Source: Psychrobacter sp. JB385 (GTDB taxonomy: Bacteria > Pseudomonadota > Gammaproteobacteria > Pseudomonadales > Moraxellaceae). From it: a stretch of 64,000 nt of DNA. Under the pieces are notes generated by a model, which was not told where the DNA came from, searched no databases, and saw only the letters and a list, made by a program, of their open reading frames with translations. Location: positions 124,001-188,000 of the forward strand of contig NZ_FUKN01000013.1 in the NCBI RefSeq assembly GCF_900163785.1, in the 5' to 3' direction. Positions 29,005-37,772 of this stretch are shown piece after piece. The translations under genes were made by a program, and so were the position numbers. Numbering within the stretch: position 1 is the stretch's first letter; every line of letters starts with the position of its first letter.

Positions 29005-29970
29005 TCAACGTTTGCTGTCTTCGATAGCCAGCTGTGTCTTGCCGCTCCAATAACGACTGAATTGATAAGCCACTCGTCCTGAGCGCCCGCCGCGTTCGGA
29101 TGCCCAGCGTAGCGCATCTGCTCTAATTGCGTCAGGCAAACTGCCGTCTTCTGAGCTAACTTCAATAGTTGTGTCGGCACTGGTCAAGATTTTCTGTTGT
29201 TCCAACATCAGATAATGCTGAATAATTTGTAGATAGGTTTGCTGATCCATGGGGTGAAAGGTGAGTGACAAACCAAATCGATCCGATAACGACACGGTCT
29301 CATCAATGGTCTCATAAGGATTGACCTCATCCGTCTGACCATTATAAATATCAAGATTGTCCTTCATCATCTGCGGTAATAGACGACGGCGGTTACTGGT
29401 GGCGTAGACCAGTAGCTTGTCTTGTTCAGAATCCAGCGCACCATCGAGTACGCTTTTTAGAGCGCGATAGCTTTCATCTTGACCATTAAATGCCAAGTCA
29501 TCGCAGTACACTATGTAACGGCAGCCACAGTCTACGGGCAACGCCTTAATGGCCGCGCGTATTTTATCCAATACTTGCAAATCATCACGAGCAATCTCAA
29601 TAATGCGCAGCCCTTCACTATGATAAGCTTGTAATAAAGCACGAATTAGTGAGGATTTACCTGCACCACGTGTCCCTGTCATCAAGACATGATTGGCTGG
29701 ATAGCCTTTTAAAAACTGACGCGTATTTTGTATGAGCTTTGATTTTTGTCGCTCAATACCTTGCAAGTCGTCTAAACTTAAAAACAGATTGACTGCGAGC
29801 GGCGCTAGATGACCATTATGACCGCCGACCCAGCGGTAGGCAAGCTGCTCAGAATCAATGTCAATCGCTGGCGTGACCTGCTCTTGCAAATATTGAGTCA
29901 GCAAATCCAGTAGCGGCTTGGGCAGGGTATAATGAGTAGTAGGGTTAGACGAGTGGGTAGGTTGCGACAT
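29005..29970 (-). CDS. DUF815-family AAA+ ATPase
   Basis: A 321-residue cytosolic ATPase with Walker A GTRGAGKSS (about 98), Walker B-like YIVYCDDLAF (about 152), sensor ATSNRRRLLP and arginine-rich SERGGRSGRVAYQFSRYW near the C-terminus. This matches the DUF815 family, whose biological role I do not know. It is convergent with rnz and divergent from the protein kinase gene at 30052. Confidence 0.85.
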   Translation of the reverse strand: MSQPTHSSNPTTHYTLPKPLLDLLTQYLQEQVTPAIDIDSEQLAYRWVGGHNGHLAPLAVNLFLSLDDLQGIERQKSKLIQNTRQFLKGYPANHVLMTGTRGAGKSSLIRALLQAYHSEGLRIIEIARDDLQVLDKIRAAIKALPVDCGCRYIVYCDDLAFNGQDESYRALKSVLDGALDSEQDKLLVYATSNRRRLLPQMMKDNLDIYNGQTDEVNPYETIDETVSLSDRFGLSLTFHPMDQQTYLQIIQHYLMLEQQKILTSADTTIEVSSEDGSLPDAIRADALRWASERGGRSGRVAYQFSRYWSGKTQLAIEDSKR

Positions 29971-30051
29971 AATAGCTCTGACTGTTGAGGTGGGATTTGA
30001 GAGGTGTCATCGTGGTTTTTTCAGGACGTCACTATATGATGAGAGTTTGCC

Positions 30052-31077
30052 ATGAAAAACCAGACCATGCAAAATAGTGCCAGTAATCCGCTGATTATAC
30101 AAGCACTGCAAACGCAGGCTCAGCGGCTATTGCCTCTTATCACTCAAACACTATGCGCACGACAATATAGCGAAATAGTGCACCAGCGTATTGCTCAGCA
30201 ACACGATCTGCAAACACGAAGCGCTGAAACAACAACCATAGCAACAGATTGTTATCAAGGTTTGACGCGCGCAAAGCATCCGCAATTTGGTAGTGTTATG
30301 ATTAAGTGGCAGCTAAATGCTTCTGATAGTCATAATTTATCCGGTTTGACTCATGAATGTGATGTGCTGAAATCTTTGAACGCATTATCACAAAATCAGA
30401 GCGGCCAAAAATCGTTTGTTCCTTCTGTATTCGCTTTTGACACAATAAGTATTCAAGCAATGGGGCAGAGTCAGCGATTAATGGCACTTGTCATGCCTTA
30501 TTATCCAAATGGAAATTTAGCAAAGCAGCTTACTAGTCAAAACCGTCCGTTATTAACCGATAATTACAAGCATCATTTTATTCAGCAAGCGGCTTATCTT
30601 GTAGCCAAGTTACATCATGCTGGCTGGCTACACAATGATATTAAACCCAGTAATATTTTGCTTAATACGGCTTTAGAAGATGATGGGCATAATATTAGCG
30701 AAACGTCTGATCTAGTCATGATTGATTTTGCATTAGCAGAGATGATTCATCAACCTATTCACTCAAGTTCTGCTGGAACGCCTGCCTATCTTGCACCTGA
30801 GCGCTGGCAGGGAGAGAGAGCAACGATACAAAGCGATATTTACGCGTTTGGTATCATGATCGTTGAAATACTTACGGGCGAACGACCGTTTAAGATTGCT
30901 GCTGAGAGTATTGATGAAATGAGTGATTGGGCAATTCAGCATTGCCAGCAGCCTATTCCAAGACAGCCGTTATCATATAGTCGTTATCAATCTATCGTAG
31001 ATAGCGCATTGGCGAAGCGAGTAGAGAAGCGGTATCAAAGTATGGATGAAATACTGTTAGATTTAGAGAAAGTGTGA
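30052..31077 (+). CDS. Eukaryotic-type serine/threonine protein kinase
   Basis: A 341-residue soluble kinase. The catalytic loop HNDIKPSNILL (about 197-207), the metal-binding motif (normally DFG) read as IDFALAE, the activation segment ending GTPAYLAPERWQ and DIYAFGIMIVEILTGERPF are all present. The Lys of subdomain II is probably in FGSVMIKWQL near 85. DFA instead of DFG is seen in some active bacterial kinases. There is no membrane segment or sensor domain, and no cognate phosphatase nearby. It ends 17 bases before a repeat that may mark an insertion. Confidence 0.85.
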   Translation: MKNQTMQNSASNPLIIQALQTQAQRLLPLITQTLCARQYSEIVHQRIAQQHDLQTRSAETTTIATDCYQGLTRAKHPQFGSVMIKWQLNASDSHNLSGLTHECDVLKSLNALSQNQSGQKSFVPSVFAFDTISIQAMGQSQRLMALVMPYYPNGNLAKQLTSQNRPLLTDNYKHHFIQQAAYLVAKLHHAGWLHNDIKPSNILLNTALEDDGHNISETSDLVMIDFALAEMIHQPIHSSSAGTPAYLAPERWQGERATIQSDIYAFGIMIVEILTGERPFKIAAESIDEMSDWAIQHCQQPIPRQPLSYSRYQSIVDSALAKRVEKRYQSMDEILLDLEKV

Positions 31078-31093
31078 ACCTACGATTGAAATC

Positions 31094-31117
31094 CAGACAC
31101 AAAAAAACCTGCTAAAA
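31094..31117 (+). repeat. 24-bp direct repeat, copy 1
   Basis: This copy, beginning CAGACACAAAAAAACCTGCT, is identical to 31684-31707. Together they enclose a 590-base segment with one small gene. The second copy is part of the tRNA-Leu terminator. Confidence 0.85.
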
Positions 31118-31170
31118 GTGGATTCAATTTTAAATCTAGTATTAGCTAAAATTATAAAAGAGAGTTCAAT

Positions 31171-31527
31171 ATGATATTGTCAATGTGTATACCAACAGAT
31201 CTTAGAATAAATGAACTTATTAAAAGAGAAGATATACCTTGTTTCTGTAAGATTGACGCTAAGTTTATACTAACTTTTGATTTCGCTCCATTTTCGCTAA
31301 TAGGTGAGATAGTGGAATTGGATACAGAACGATTGAGTTTATTGTATCCTAGTGGAGTTGGAGGTAAATACACCTATTATAATCATGCCATGGTGTCTAT
31401 AGATAAAGTATCAGAAAACCAATATAGAGTAACAAGTCTAAAGTTTTTTGAAGTATACCTTGGTTGGTGTTCCATAATAGTTGATGGAAATTACGCTCCT
31501 GAACGAGAATATGATGAAGATTTTTGA
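31171..31527 (+). CDS. Hypothetical protein, 118 residues, AT-rich
   Basis: A small soluble protein I do not recognise, with a mostly beta-looking middle (KFILTFDFAPFSLIGEIVELD) and an acidic end. AGAGAG lies before the ATG. Its codon use looks more AT-rich than the neighbouring chromosomal genes, and it lies between two perfect 24-bp repeats, so it may be a recent arrival. A beta-rich PilZ-like fold cannot be excluded, but the defining motifs are not seen. Confidence 0.55.
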   Translation: MILSMCIPTDLRINELIKREDIPCFCKIDAKFILTFDFAPFSLIGEIVELDTERLSLLYPSGVGGKYTYYNHAMVSIDKVSENQYRVTSLKFFEVYLGWCSIIVDGNYAPEREYDEDF

Positions 31528-31683
31528 TATATAAGGTGAAAAATTTATCATGTACGCAATGCTTAATGGCTAATATTGCATGAGGTTAGCTTTGGTAAAA
31601 TGCTAATGTCACACATTTTAAAATTGGTATATGGTTTCCAATCAACATTGTCTCTAACTCGAAATAGTTTCGATATTAAATTG

Positions 31684-31707
31684 CAGACACAAAAAAACCT
31701 GCTAAAA
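31684..31707 (+). repeat. 24-bp direct repeat, copy 2
   Basis: This is the second copy of the repeat at 31094. It continues into AGCAGG and so forms the hairpin of the old tRNA-Leu terminator. Confidence 0.85.
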
Positions 31708-31714
31708 AGCAGGC
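31691..31714 (-). terminator. Original terminator of the tRNA-Leu gene, displaced by the island
   Basis: On the minus strand the stem GCCTGCT / AGCAGGT is followed by T7. It lies at the left edge of the island, downstream of the truncated tRNA 3' end. A near copy at 56676-56700 serves the intact tRNA. Confidence 0.75.
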
Positions 31715-31736
31715 TTTAATATTTGGTCTAAGATGT

Positions 31737-31771
31737 ACTATCCGAAAATGGTGGGGCTGGAGAGACTCGAA
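31737..31771. repeat. Left attachment site (displaced tRNA-Leu 3' end)
   Basis: These 35 bases are identical to 56726-56760 and include the last 22-23 bases of the tRNA, its CCA and 12 bases downstream. The match stops right after CTCGAA in the T arm. Confidence 0.92.
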
Positions 31772-31867
31772 ACCTCCTTACAATTAAATCACTGCAGCGA
31801 TACGATAGCTAATACCTTGTTATATATATGTTTTATATAAATCGTAATGCTATATGAGCAGTAAATG

Positions 31868-31920
31868 CTATCCCATGCTAATCCCATACTTTAGATAGTC
31901 AAAGACTGAGACAGTATGGG
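31868..31920. promoter_or_regulatory. Candidate integrase arm-type sites, left end
   Basis: TATCCCAT (31869), ATCCCATAC (31881) and the inverse GTATGGG (31914) cluster here. The motif TATCCCAC/T recurs near the right end at 56539, 56628 and 56640. Rows of short sites at both ends are expected for an integrase with an arm-binding domain. The rest of the 500-base gap up to 32276 is AT-rich with no gene. Confidence 0.4.
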
Positions 31921-32276
31921 TCAGGTGGGGAATTAGACGTTTTTAAAATTTTAGGGGTGGACTGCAAACTAGGTAATTGATGTAATCATATTGATTTTAT
32001 TGGATTTTTTTGTAATTTGAAGGTAATTATTAAGTAATTGAATACACAGCTAAAAGGTATTAATTAAGAGACTATAAAAACTATATATATCATATGCTTA
32101 ACTAATATATGTAATTATAATTACTTTTTATTACCATATTAAGGTATTTTTAAATAACAATTATATCAATGACTTAGGTCTTGTTTATCGAGCTATTACT
32201 ACAATTACCTATTATCGCTACCCATATGGTATTTAATTACCTGAACTGATGATATAGGAATAAAAAAGCCCTAAAT

Positions 32277-33449
32277 TTAGGGCTGATTGTGATGATTGTT
32301 TAAGGCGTTTGCTAGGTTGCGAATGATGTGTCGGCTATCACTGGGGATGAATTTGCCGTAGTGTTTGTGGATCATTTCTGTGTTGACGTGGCCTAGCTGA
32401 TTGGCTAACCACTCAGCGCTGATGATGCCTGTCGATAGCACTTGGCTCGCGTAAGTATGGCGACCGTTATTCAAAGCGCGATAGGGAATGTCGCAGCTGT
32501 CTAGGTGACGTTTCCAGCGCTTCTCTAATTGCGGATAGGTATAGTGGCTGCCAGTGCGAGGGTTAAGCCAAAGCCAAGTAAGCTGCTGCTGCTCATAGGT
32601 GTGATTGTCTCGCTCTAAGACTTTGATGGTTTGCGCTTTATGATTCGCTACCAATTCTGCTTGATTGGCCAATGCGTCTACGACGATGGGCAGCAGTTCT
32701 ATTTGGCGTTTACGTCTACGGTTTTTGGTGGCTTTATGAATGCCTTTGACAAAGCCGCGCTTGATATGAGCTGTGGACTCTGCAAAGTTGATATCTTCTG
32801 TGGCTAATGGCAACAGCTCATGACTGGATAAGCCAGACCACAGCATGACCGTCCAAAGGTTGCGAAACGTGGTGTCAGTTTCGGTACCAATAATAATATC
32901 TATCTCAGCGCGAGTAAAAGGATCGATGTCTTTTGGATCTTTGGCGTTGAGCTTGATGTACTGGCTAGGATCGTTAAAGTTCTTTTGATGACGGGCCCAG
33001 TAGCTCCAAATCGAGCGCCATAATCCTAGTATATCGACTATGGTCTTGGGCGACAGCTCAGCTCTCAATACTTTATAAACCCAATATTCCACATCTTCAG
33101 CACTAATCTTACTGATCTGCTTACTTTGCCAATAGGGCGTTATATGATTGGCCACTTTACCAATATATGTGTCCCATGACGTAGGAGAGACTTTGCTTTG
33201 TTCGGCATTTTGCCAAATCGGGATATAGTAGCCAAAGTACGAGGCTTGCCGCTTTGGTGACGCTGGGAATACGGCATCACGGTCAAATATGCCCATTTGT
33301 ATTTGCTGCTCTACCATATCCGCTATTTTTTGAGCATTGGCTTTGTTTACAGCAGTGGGCGGTGTGTTTAGCAGTGTTTCGCTGTCTTTTTCGCCGTTCA
33401 TATACCAAATAATGCGAATACTGGTCTTGAGTGGTTCGATACTGGCCAC
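32277..33449 (-). CDS. Tyrosine recombinase (integrase) with DUF3596-type arm-binding domain
   Basis: A 390-residue site-specific recombinase, presumed to insert and excise the island at tRNA-Leu. The N-terminal arm-binding domain (SIRIIWYMNG, PPTAVNKANAQKIA, GIFD.DAVFPASP) is of the DUF3596 type; a SAM-like core-binding domain lies around 85-165; the catalytic domain follows. The C-terminal boxes are clear: GRHTYASQVL with the second Arg, LGHVNTEMIHKHYGKF with the nucleophile Tyr. The first catalytic Arg, expected in a GLRxSEL-like motif, is Ser here (SGLSSHELL). It lies close to the left attachment site, as is typical. Confidence 0.92.
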   Translation of the reverse strand: MASIEPLKTSIRIIWYMNGEKDSETLLNTPPTAVNKANAQKIADMVEQQIQMGIFDRDAVFPASPKRQASYFGYYIPIWQNAEQSKVSPTSWDTYIGKVANHITPYWQSKQISKISAEDVEYWVYKVLRAELSPKTIVDILGLWRSIWSYWARHQKNFNDPSQYIKLNAKDPKDIDPFTRAEIDIIIGTETDTTFRNLWTVMLWSGLSSHELLPLATEDINFAESTAHIKRGFVKGIHKATKNRRRKRQIELLPIVVDALANQAELVANHKAQTIKVLERDNHTYEQQQLTWLWLNPRTGSHYTYPQLEKRWKRHLDSCDIPYRALNNGRHTYASQVLSTGIISAEWLANQLGHVNTEMIHKHYGKFIPSDSRHIIRNLANALNNHHNQP

Positions 33450-33542
33450 TTGGTGTTCTCCTGTGCGTAAAAATGTATGTGTGAAAACCTTAAGGTATTA
33501 ATATAACTAGCTTTTATGCCAAATTGACGCTATAATAAAAAT

Positions 33543-33643
33543 CTGGTTTGGTAACTAATGAGCCACTAAAAAGCTCTTGGTTTGGGCTTTTGGCTCAAAT
33601 TATCTGTTAAAACAGTCCTCATTACGGTGAGGGCTGTTTTTTT
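33543..33643 (+). ncRNA. Candidate small RNA of about 100 nt, divergent from the integrase
   Basis: TATAAT at 33531 could be a -10 box. About 100 bases later a strong terminator (33610-33643: AACAG.CCTCA / TGAGG.CTGTT then T7) follows with no open frame between. Inside, GAGCCA (33560) pairs with TGGCTC (33591) and a nested AAAAGC.C / G.GCTTTT stem. No -35 box stands out. It could instead be only a leader or a terminator for something lost. Confidence 0.4.
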
Positions 33644-33800
33644 ATGCCTAAGTGGAATCGTTATTTGATAGGCCTGCTATTAATGATGATTGAAAATGGG
33701 ATATCTATACCGTAGAGCTTGTTGTTATGTAAGATAAAACTAATGTCTATCATCTTCTTTCACTAGGGATTTTCTACCCATGCGGTCATGGTTTAGATGC

Positions 33801-33926
33801 TCATCGACAGTCCTCTGTTTTACTTGCCATATCAATAATCATGTTTTTTGCATTACTTATCAGCTCAAGGAATACATCTTCTTGTTCGTTACCAAGATAG
33901 CCAACGTTATTGATAAATTCTTTCAT
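33801..33926 (-). CDS. Micro-ORF, 41 residues, unknown
   Basis: The frame MKEFINNVGYLG...TEDCR opens with an ATG that overlaps the stop of the 51-residue ORF upstream as ATGA, so it is likely to be coupled. The protein is acidic and helical in look. No family recognised. It and its neighbour sit at the end of the primase operon. A further short frame overlaps its end. The remaining stretch 33644-33800 shows nothing. Confidence 0.4.
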   Translation of the reverse strand: MKEFINNVGYLGNEQEDVFLELISNAKNMIIDMASKTEDCR

Positions 33927-34078
33927 AGAAGGAGATGATTCGTGTTCACGTTGGACTGGTGGAATGGTTCAGGTAAAGGTAAAGCCAATAGTTCAAAAGT
34001 GGCGTTGTGCTGTAGCTTTGAGGCTTCTTGCTGCTGCTGATGTTCTATCGCCATTTGCACTAATTTGTTTAAGTTCAT
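33923..34078 (-). CDS. Micro-ORF, 51 residues, unknown
   Basis: The frame MNLNKLVQMAIEHQQQQEAS...HLLL starts three bases after the stop of the 118-residue gene, with AAAGGA about nine bases upstream. It is Gln-rich and without a recognised domain. The close packing in primase - 118 aa - 51 aa - 41 aa suggests one transcript. Confidence 0.45.
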   Translation of the reverse strand: MNLNKLVQMAIEHQQQQEASKLQHNATFELLALPLPEPFHQSNVNTNHLLL

Positions 34079-34081
34079 TAG

Positions 34082-34438
34082 TTATTTTCCTTTATCCGAT
34101 TCGGCGCGACTGGCTTTAAGGCTTGCAAATATTTCATCGCCATTGATAAACCAGTTATGAATCTCAAACGGTGGATTCGGTCTGCAATCGATATTCATTA
34201 TCGTGATGCAAGCCGCATATAATCCGCCATCTAGATTGCGTAAGCCGTTCATATTGAATGGGTAAGCGTGACCGTTATATAACGACAATAGAAAATCACG
34301 ACAGACACGACTGCCACCGCAATCATCCAATGCCATTTTTAATACCTTGGTAAGCGCTTCTTTAAGCTGTTTGCTTTTAGCAGCTCGCTCACGCGCATAC
34401 TCTTCTTCAGTCTGTATTCCTGCTAGTAATAGATTCAT
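34082..34438 (-). CDS. Hypothetical island protein, DUF7673-like
   Basis: A 118-residue soluble protein. The stretch GGSRVCRDFLLSLYNGHAYPFNMNGLRNLD resembles, from memory, a small family (DUF7673) common on integrated elements and plasmids; its role is unknown. The N-terminus is a charged helix. It starts 18 bases after the primase gene and probably shares its transcript. Confidence 0.55.
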   Translation of the reverse strand: MNLLLAGIQTEEEYARERAAKSKQLKEALTKVLKMALDDCGGSRVCRDFLLSLYNGHAYPFNMNGLRNLDGGLYAACITIMNIDCRPNPPFEIHNWFINGDEIFASLKASRAESDKGK

Positions 34439-34456
34439 GGTTTGGGTTCCTTTTGA

Positions 34457-37204
34457 TTAAGTGAAGCTTAGGTTTTTAGGTATTTCAAACACCCAGCAAC
34501 GAATGCTACGGCCTGTTATTTGAGACGCTACCGTCTTGTTTGCTGCCACAAACTTGAACTGTCTAGACTGGCGCAGCGCGTGATGCATGTCGGATTGTGG
34601 CGGTAGGTCATAGCGGTACTCATTCGCAAGCTGGTAGATCTCTGGCATGCTGATTGCCAATAGATTTGGGTTTTTGCTGTGATTGATGTGCAAACGGCGG
34701 ATATGATGCGCTGCACCTTCGATTGCGTTGGGTGCCGCATTCAATCGTTCGAGTACATCAAAGAACTGAATATTCAGCGGATGCTCAGTGTTTAGCGTCT
34801 GATCACGTTCTGTTGCCATTTCAAATATGGCTTGCTTGAATGCGCCGTCCAATCTCACCAAATCCGGCAGTAACAGCTTCATTGCGTCAAACAAGGCAAG
34901 CAGCTGCGCGTGACAATGGGCGACACGAAACGCCTTGACACCGCTGTCTTTTAGCCAGTTCTCATGTGCCATTTTGGTATCAAAAAAGGTCTGTAAAAAC
35001 TTGACTTCCATCTTTAACACATCAACCAAAAAATGGCTGACATCCTCAGACTGTAGCGCTTCGATGCGACGCGCCGCCGCCTCGCTATCGCGGGTCTGAC
35101 GCTCAACGGTAAAAAATAGATGACAGATACGGCTTAGTACGGCCTTGGAGGCGACCACGGGTAGATTTTGACTGATGACAATCGTGCCGCGAAAGGGTGG
35201 TTCATAGACTTCGTTGCCTGCGGATTTGACGCCGCGTGTGCCAATGGTGCCGCCGTCGTATAGGTTTTTTAATTCGTCCCAGTTGAATTGAGAATTGCGG
35301 CCTGTCCCTGCGCCGTCACGGTCGGACTCGATAAGGACGGATGGCATGTTTGATGTCTGCGAGAGTGAGCGCATACGGCCAGCTTTAGTGGTTTTGTTGG
35401 GGTCGATACCCTCATAAGATTCACGGCCGATAAGGCGCCAAAAAAAGCTAAGCAGTGTCGATTTACCCGTCCCAGGTTCGCCGACAATCTCTAAAAAAGG
35501 GAATGACTTTTGACGATCACGGATTTGCTGGGCAAATAAGCTGCCCATAAAACCGACTAAACTGATGACGCCCTGCACGCCCCAACCGCTGATGATGTCC
35601 GCTATCCAGTTGACCGGCTGACTGGGACGGCTGCCAATGTTGATGCTTGGACTGGCCGCCAATGTCTTGAGGCTTTTATTATTGGGCAGGTCAAAATAGT
35701 CGTCTTTATTGAGCGCGTAGGTCTGGCCATGACGAATGGCGGTATCATTGAAAATATAGGTCTGGTGGTCTTTGCTGTAGCCAATAAAGTCGATGGTCTC
35801 TACGGTTTTGATACCGTTAATCATGCGGCCCAGCATGATGTCGAGCTGCTTGGAGTTGCCCTGATAGATGACACCAGGGGCGACGGACAGTAGGCGCTTT
35901 TTAAACTCACCGGCGGCTGATAACTGACTGCCTGTAAAGGTGTTTTTGGTGTCGCCTTGGGGGGTACGAATGCGAAAGAAGTACCAGCTTTCATCTGTCA
36001 CCAGATTTGACTGATAATACAGCGCTTGCGGCTGACAGTTCATGATCTGCGTGACCGTCATGCAGGACTGCATCAGGTCGTCATGCCACAGCTGCAGGGC
36101 TTCTTTGAGTTCTTCCTCAGTGTTGAATAGGTCTTCGGTCGGTTCGCTGTCTGCGTCTTGCTGCTTGGCTTTATCAAAGCTCTCTGTATCGACTTTTACC
36201 CAATAGGTGCAATGATTGAAAAACATATAAAAGCTGGTGCTGCCCCATTGGTTGTAGGTGAGCAGGGCTTTGTCCTTGGCGGTATCAGCAATAAGCAGAT
36301 CACCATAAAAGCGATAGCGCTCAAGGTCGGTCTTGGTGAGTTTTCCGGCCTTATGTAAGTCGTTCCAGTCCGCGCCGTCACCGTATTCGCTGGATTGCGC
36401 GGCGGCGACATCCCAGCCGTTCTGTCTGGCTTGTGCGACAAGTCTATCTGTCGCTTTGCGTCCGGCAGTGTCGCTATCTAGTGCGATGATAAGCTTGGGC
36501 TGTGGCTTGCCAAGCTCGTCCATGCGCGCTTTGATTTGTGCTAGGGTGTGCGCTGGGAAGTTGCCAGCGGTGATGTTACTGATCGCGTGCAGACCGTTCT
36601 CAGTCAGCGCCATGGCATCAAAGATGCCCTCAACTATCCACAATTCTTTGACATATGACCAGACCCCTTGTATTAGATGTAGCTTTGGCGGTAGCCACGC
36701 GTGACCTTTGAATTTAAAGCCAGTCTGTACTTTTGCTTTAGCAATACCTTGTGCTGGCTCTATCAAGCGTTCCCAATAGCCGATCGTTTGACCATTGCTG
36801 GTAAGGTTAAAGCGCACGGTGGGGCAGGTGAAGCCTGACTGATAGTCTTTATAGACTTCTTGGCTGTAACTGCGTTGCCACTTGACGACATCAAAGCCGC
36901 GCCCAGACTGAAGATAAGCATCGGCGGTGGCATTTGGGTTGCTGGGTGTTGGTGGGTTTTTCTTCGTCCAATTGGCGAATATGTCTGGGTAAATATCGCG
37001 AGTAGATGCTTGGTAATTGCATTTATTAGCGCGGCCACACTGGATCGTCCACGGCGCATCAGCACCGGTGAATAACTCCTTTTTTCCGCATGACGGGCAG
37101 CGGCCATAACGCAAAAACTGACGGTCGCTGGAGAATTTGAGACCATAATCTTGTACGAGGCGAGTGATTAGCTCGCTACGGGTATCATCTTGCATGGTTT
37201 GCAT
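34457..37204 (-). CDS. Toprim primase fused to a DUF927-type helicase domain
   Basis: A 915-residue replication protein of the kind found on satellite-like and mobilizable integrated elements. A zinc-finger near residues 34-62 (CPSCGKKELF...CGRANKCNY) would bind template DNA. The toprim domain follows (ELWIVEGIFDAMALTENG, IIALDSDTAGRKA, about 190-260). The C-terminal half is an ATPase with Walker A GEPGTGKST (about 578), Walker B-like VLIESDRDG and an IVISQNLP sensor. It would prime and unwind element DNA when the element is excised. Two in-frame ATGs at 37204 and 37195 are both possible. It heads the operon with the three small genes after it. Confidence 0.85.
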   Translation of the reverse strand: MQTMQDDTRSELITRLVQDYGLKFSSDRQFLRYGRCPSCGKKELFTGADAPWTIQCGRANKCNYQASTRDIYPDIFANWTKKNPPTPSNPNATADAYLQSGRGFDVVKWQRSYSQEVYKDYQSGFTCPTVRFNLTSNGQTIGYWERLIEPAQGIAKAKVQTGFKFKGHAWLPPKLHLIQGVWSYVKELWIVEGIFDAMALTENGLHAISNITAGNFPAHTLAQIKARMDELGKPQPKLIIALDSDTAGRKATDRLVAQARQNGWDVAAAQSSEYGDGADWNDLHKAGKLTKTDLERYRFYGDLLIADTAKDKALLTYNQWGSTSFYMFFNHCTYWVKVDTESFDKAKQQDADSEPTEDLFNTEEELKEALQLWHDDLMQSCMTVTQIMNCQPQALYYQSNLVTDESWYFFRIRTPQGDTKNTFTGSQLSAAGEFKKRLLSVAPGVIYQGNSKQLDIMLGRMINGIKTVETIDFIGYSKDHQTYIFNDTAIRHGQTYALNKDDYFDLPNNKSLKTLAASPSINIGSRPSQPVNWIADIISGWGVQGVISLVGFMGSLFAQQIRDRQKSFPFLEIVGEPGTGKSTLLSFFWRLIGRESYEGIDPNKTTKAGRMRSLSQTSNMPSVLIESDRDGAGTGRNSQFNWDELKNLYDGGTIGTRGVKSAGNEVYEPPFRGTIVISQNLPVVASKAVLSRICHLFFTVERQTRDSEAAARRIEALQSEDVSHFLVDVLKMEVKFLQTFFDTKMAHENWLKDSGVKAFRVAHCHAQLLALFDAMKLLLPDLVRLDGAFKQAIFEMATERDQTLNTEHPLNIQFFDVLERLNAAPNAIEGAAHHIRRLHINHSKNPNLLAISMPEIYQLANEYRYDLPPQSDMHHALRQSRQFKFVAANKTVASQITGRSIRCWVFEIPKNLSFT

Positions 37205-37440
37205 AATAGTGCTCGTTTGGTTTGGTAAGTGGTTTGGTTTATGCCTACGATGGATTGACTGTTTTCATGTCTAGTAGTGATGAAACTACTGATCTGATAA
37301 GCGCTGATCTAAAGGGGTCGGGTGAATACGAATATTGTTGGATATGGCTGATAATTTCTGAAGTACTGACCGGTACTTCCCTCATCGCCCAAAAATGACA
37401 CTGTCATCTCGACTGTGTTTGCGATGGCAGTGTCAATATA

Positions 37441-37641
37441 TTAGGTTGGTTGCTTTGACTGCTCTAATTGCAGACCAGCTTGGTAGCGCCGTAATGCGAT
37501 AAATCCCATAGAACGAATCTCAGTAGCTGCAGTTTTTTTAAGTTCAGCGTGTTGTTCTGGCAGAAGTCGAATAGGTATGGCTTTACGATTGGATTTATGT
37601 AACTGTCCTTTGTTCGTAGCTTGTAATGTGCTCACTTTCAT
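37441..37641 (-). CDS. Small basic protein, possible ribbon-helix-helix regulator
   Basis: A 66-residue protein whose middle (KAIPIRLLPEQHAELKKTAA) has the strand-helix pattern of ribbon-helix-helix DNA-binding proteins. It is divergent from the XRE-type repressor gene and shares with it a control region full of repeats. Could regulate the primase operon that begins 240 bases downstream. The gap 37205-37440 contains no other gene. Confidence 0.5.
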   Translation of the reverse strand: MKVSTLQATNKGQLHKSNRKAIPIRLLPEQHAELKKTAATEIRSMGFIALRRYQAGLQLEQSKQPT

Positions 37642-37688
37642 TTTGGTGGTATCCTATTATGATAGAATATATTATTCTAAAACGTTTC

Positions 37689-37757
37689 ACTCAATTGAGT
37701 GTATAATAATACTAACATTTGAGTGTATGTCAATATTTTGTTTACATGAGAGTGTAT
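37689..37757. promoter_or_regulatory. Operator region with GAGTGTAT repeats
   Basis: GAGTGTAT occurs at 37697, 37721 and 37750 in the same orientation. The first is half of a perfect 14-bp palindrome CACTCAATTGAGTG (37689-37702). The repeats fill the space between the ribbon-helix-helix-like gene and the XRE repressor, so they are the likely binding sites of one or both. Confidence 0.6.
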
Positions 37758-37772
37758 TTTTGAGGGGGTTAG

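Noticed and set aside
36333..36704. A 123-codon plus-strand frame inside the primase gene
   Set aside because: Antisense shadow of a gene with clear zinc-finger and toprim motifs.
37695..37757. CRISPR or replication iterons from the GAGTGTAT repeats
   Set aside because: Only three 8-base copies with uneven spacing and no spacer/repeat structure; they lie between two regulator genes, so operators fit better.
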